DNA from: CAYFMS01 sp964491425
Lineage (GTDB): Bacteria; Patescibacteriota; Patescibacteriia; UBA9934
DNA: 6,193 nucleotides
Assembly: GCA_964491425.1 (NCBI GenBank)
Contig: CAZBFR010000044.1
Coordinates: 1-6,193 of the forward strand
Reading direction: 5' to 3'
Of this stretch, positions 6,153 to 6,193 are shown in pieces. Both the position numbers and the translations under genes were made by a program. The stretch's first letter is position 1. Each line of letters starts with the position of its first letter. The notes beneath the pieces were generated by a model. It searched no databases. It worked only from the letters and a program-made list of their open reading frames with translations, and was not told where the DNA came from.

Positions 6153-6193
6153 TCACGGGAAACTGCAGCCAAGAAGATGGCGCCCAGGTCGAG
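6153..6193 (-). other. Possible 3' end of a convergent transcript (partial, unidentified)
   Basis: The last 40 or so bases lie beyond the terminator and are cut by the window edge. On the minus strand one frame reads RPGRHLLGCSFP and then stops at TGA (6155..6153), 17 bp before the hairpin stem. This would suit the C-terminus of a convergent gene. The other two minus frames run on through the hairpin into VanW and are less likely. Twelve residues are too few to identify a protein, and a structured RNA cannot be excluded. Confidence 0.2.

Noticed and set aside
6149..6193. Plus-strand ATG frame MFTGNCSQEDGAQVE running off the right edge
   Set aside because: It begins 12 bp after the terminator stem, with no promoter or Shine-Dalgarno, and conflicts with the stronger minus-side terminator tract. 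It cannot be excluded until the contig is extended.
1..6193. CRISPR array, insertion sequence, attachment-site duplication at the tRNA, or defence system
   Set aside because: No regularly spaced repeats, transposase or integrase motifs, inverted terminal repeats, or second copy of the tRNA 3' end were seen on reading both strands.

Overview
The window is bacterial and most likely from an uncultured Patescibacteria (CPR) genome, in the Parcubacteria/Paceibacteria range. The evidence is the gene content: a VanW-domain envelope protein, a short Hsp20 of the Parcubacteria style, and a two-half lycopene-cyclase-like membrane protein. Gene spacing is very tight (2-14 bp gaps and one 14-bp overlap) and Shine-Dalgarno sequences are almost absent. 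TGA is used as a stop, so the SR1/Gracilibacteria code does not apply. The taxonomic call is an inference from family resemblance, not from a marker gene.

Layout, left to right. (1) A complete tRNA-Glu(UUC) with encoded CCA lies on the minus strand at the left edge. Its near-consensus promoter (TTGACA, 17 bp, TATCAT) sits in the 62-bp gap before the next gene. (2) A minus-strand cluster reads from about 3126 down to 141: a four-helix membrane protein with two CxxC motifs, an AI-2E/PerM (UPF0118) family membrane protein, and a class I CPD photolyase. Gaps are 14 bp and 2 bp, so this looks like one operon. (3) Around 3145-3162 lies a small divergent promoter region with overlapping -10 elements facing both ways. 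(4) A plus-strand operon runs from 3163 to 6110: a seven-helix lycopene-cyclase-like membrane protein, a small heat-shock protein, and a VanW/peptidoglycan-binding protein. (5) A GC-rich hairpin with T-tracts on both sides follows and can terminate transcription from either direction. About 50 bp of unassigned sequence remain at the right edge.

How it fits together: both operons start from the same short AT-rich spot and carry mainly envelope and stress functions (UV-lesion repair, protein aggregation protection, cell-wall binding or cross-linking, membrane proteins). Photolyase and a lycopene-cyclase-like protein as divergent neighbours recall light-stress gene clusters, but no carotenoid pathway gene is present here. 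No CRISPR array, insertion sequence, phage gene or recognisable defence system was seen. The most notable points are the leaderless divergent promoter, the cyclase-like protein without the expected acidic pair, the double-CxxC membrane protein, and the Cys/His-bearing VanW domain.
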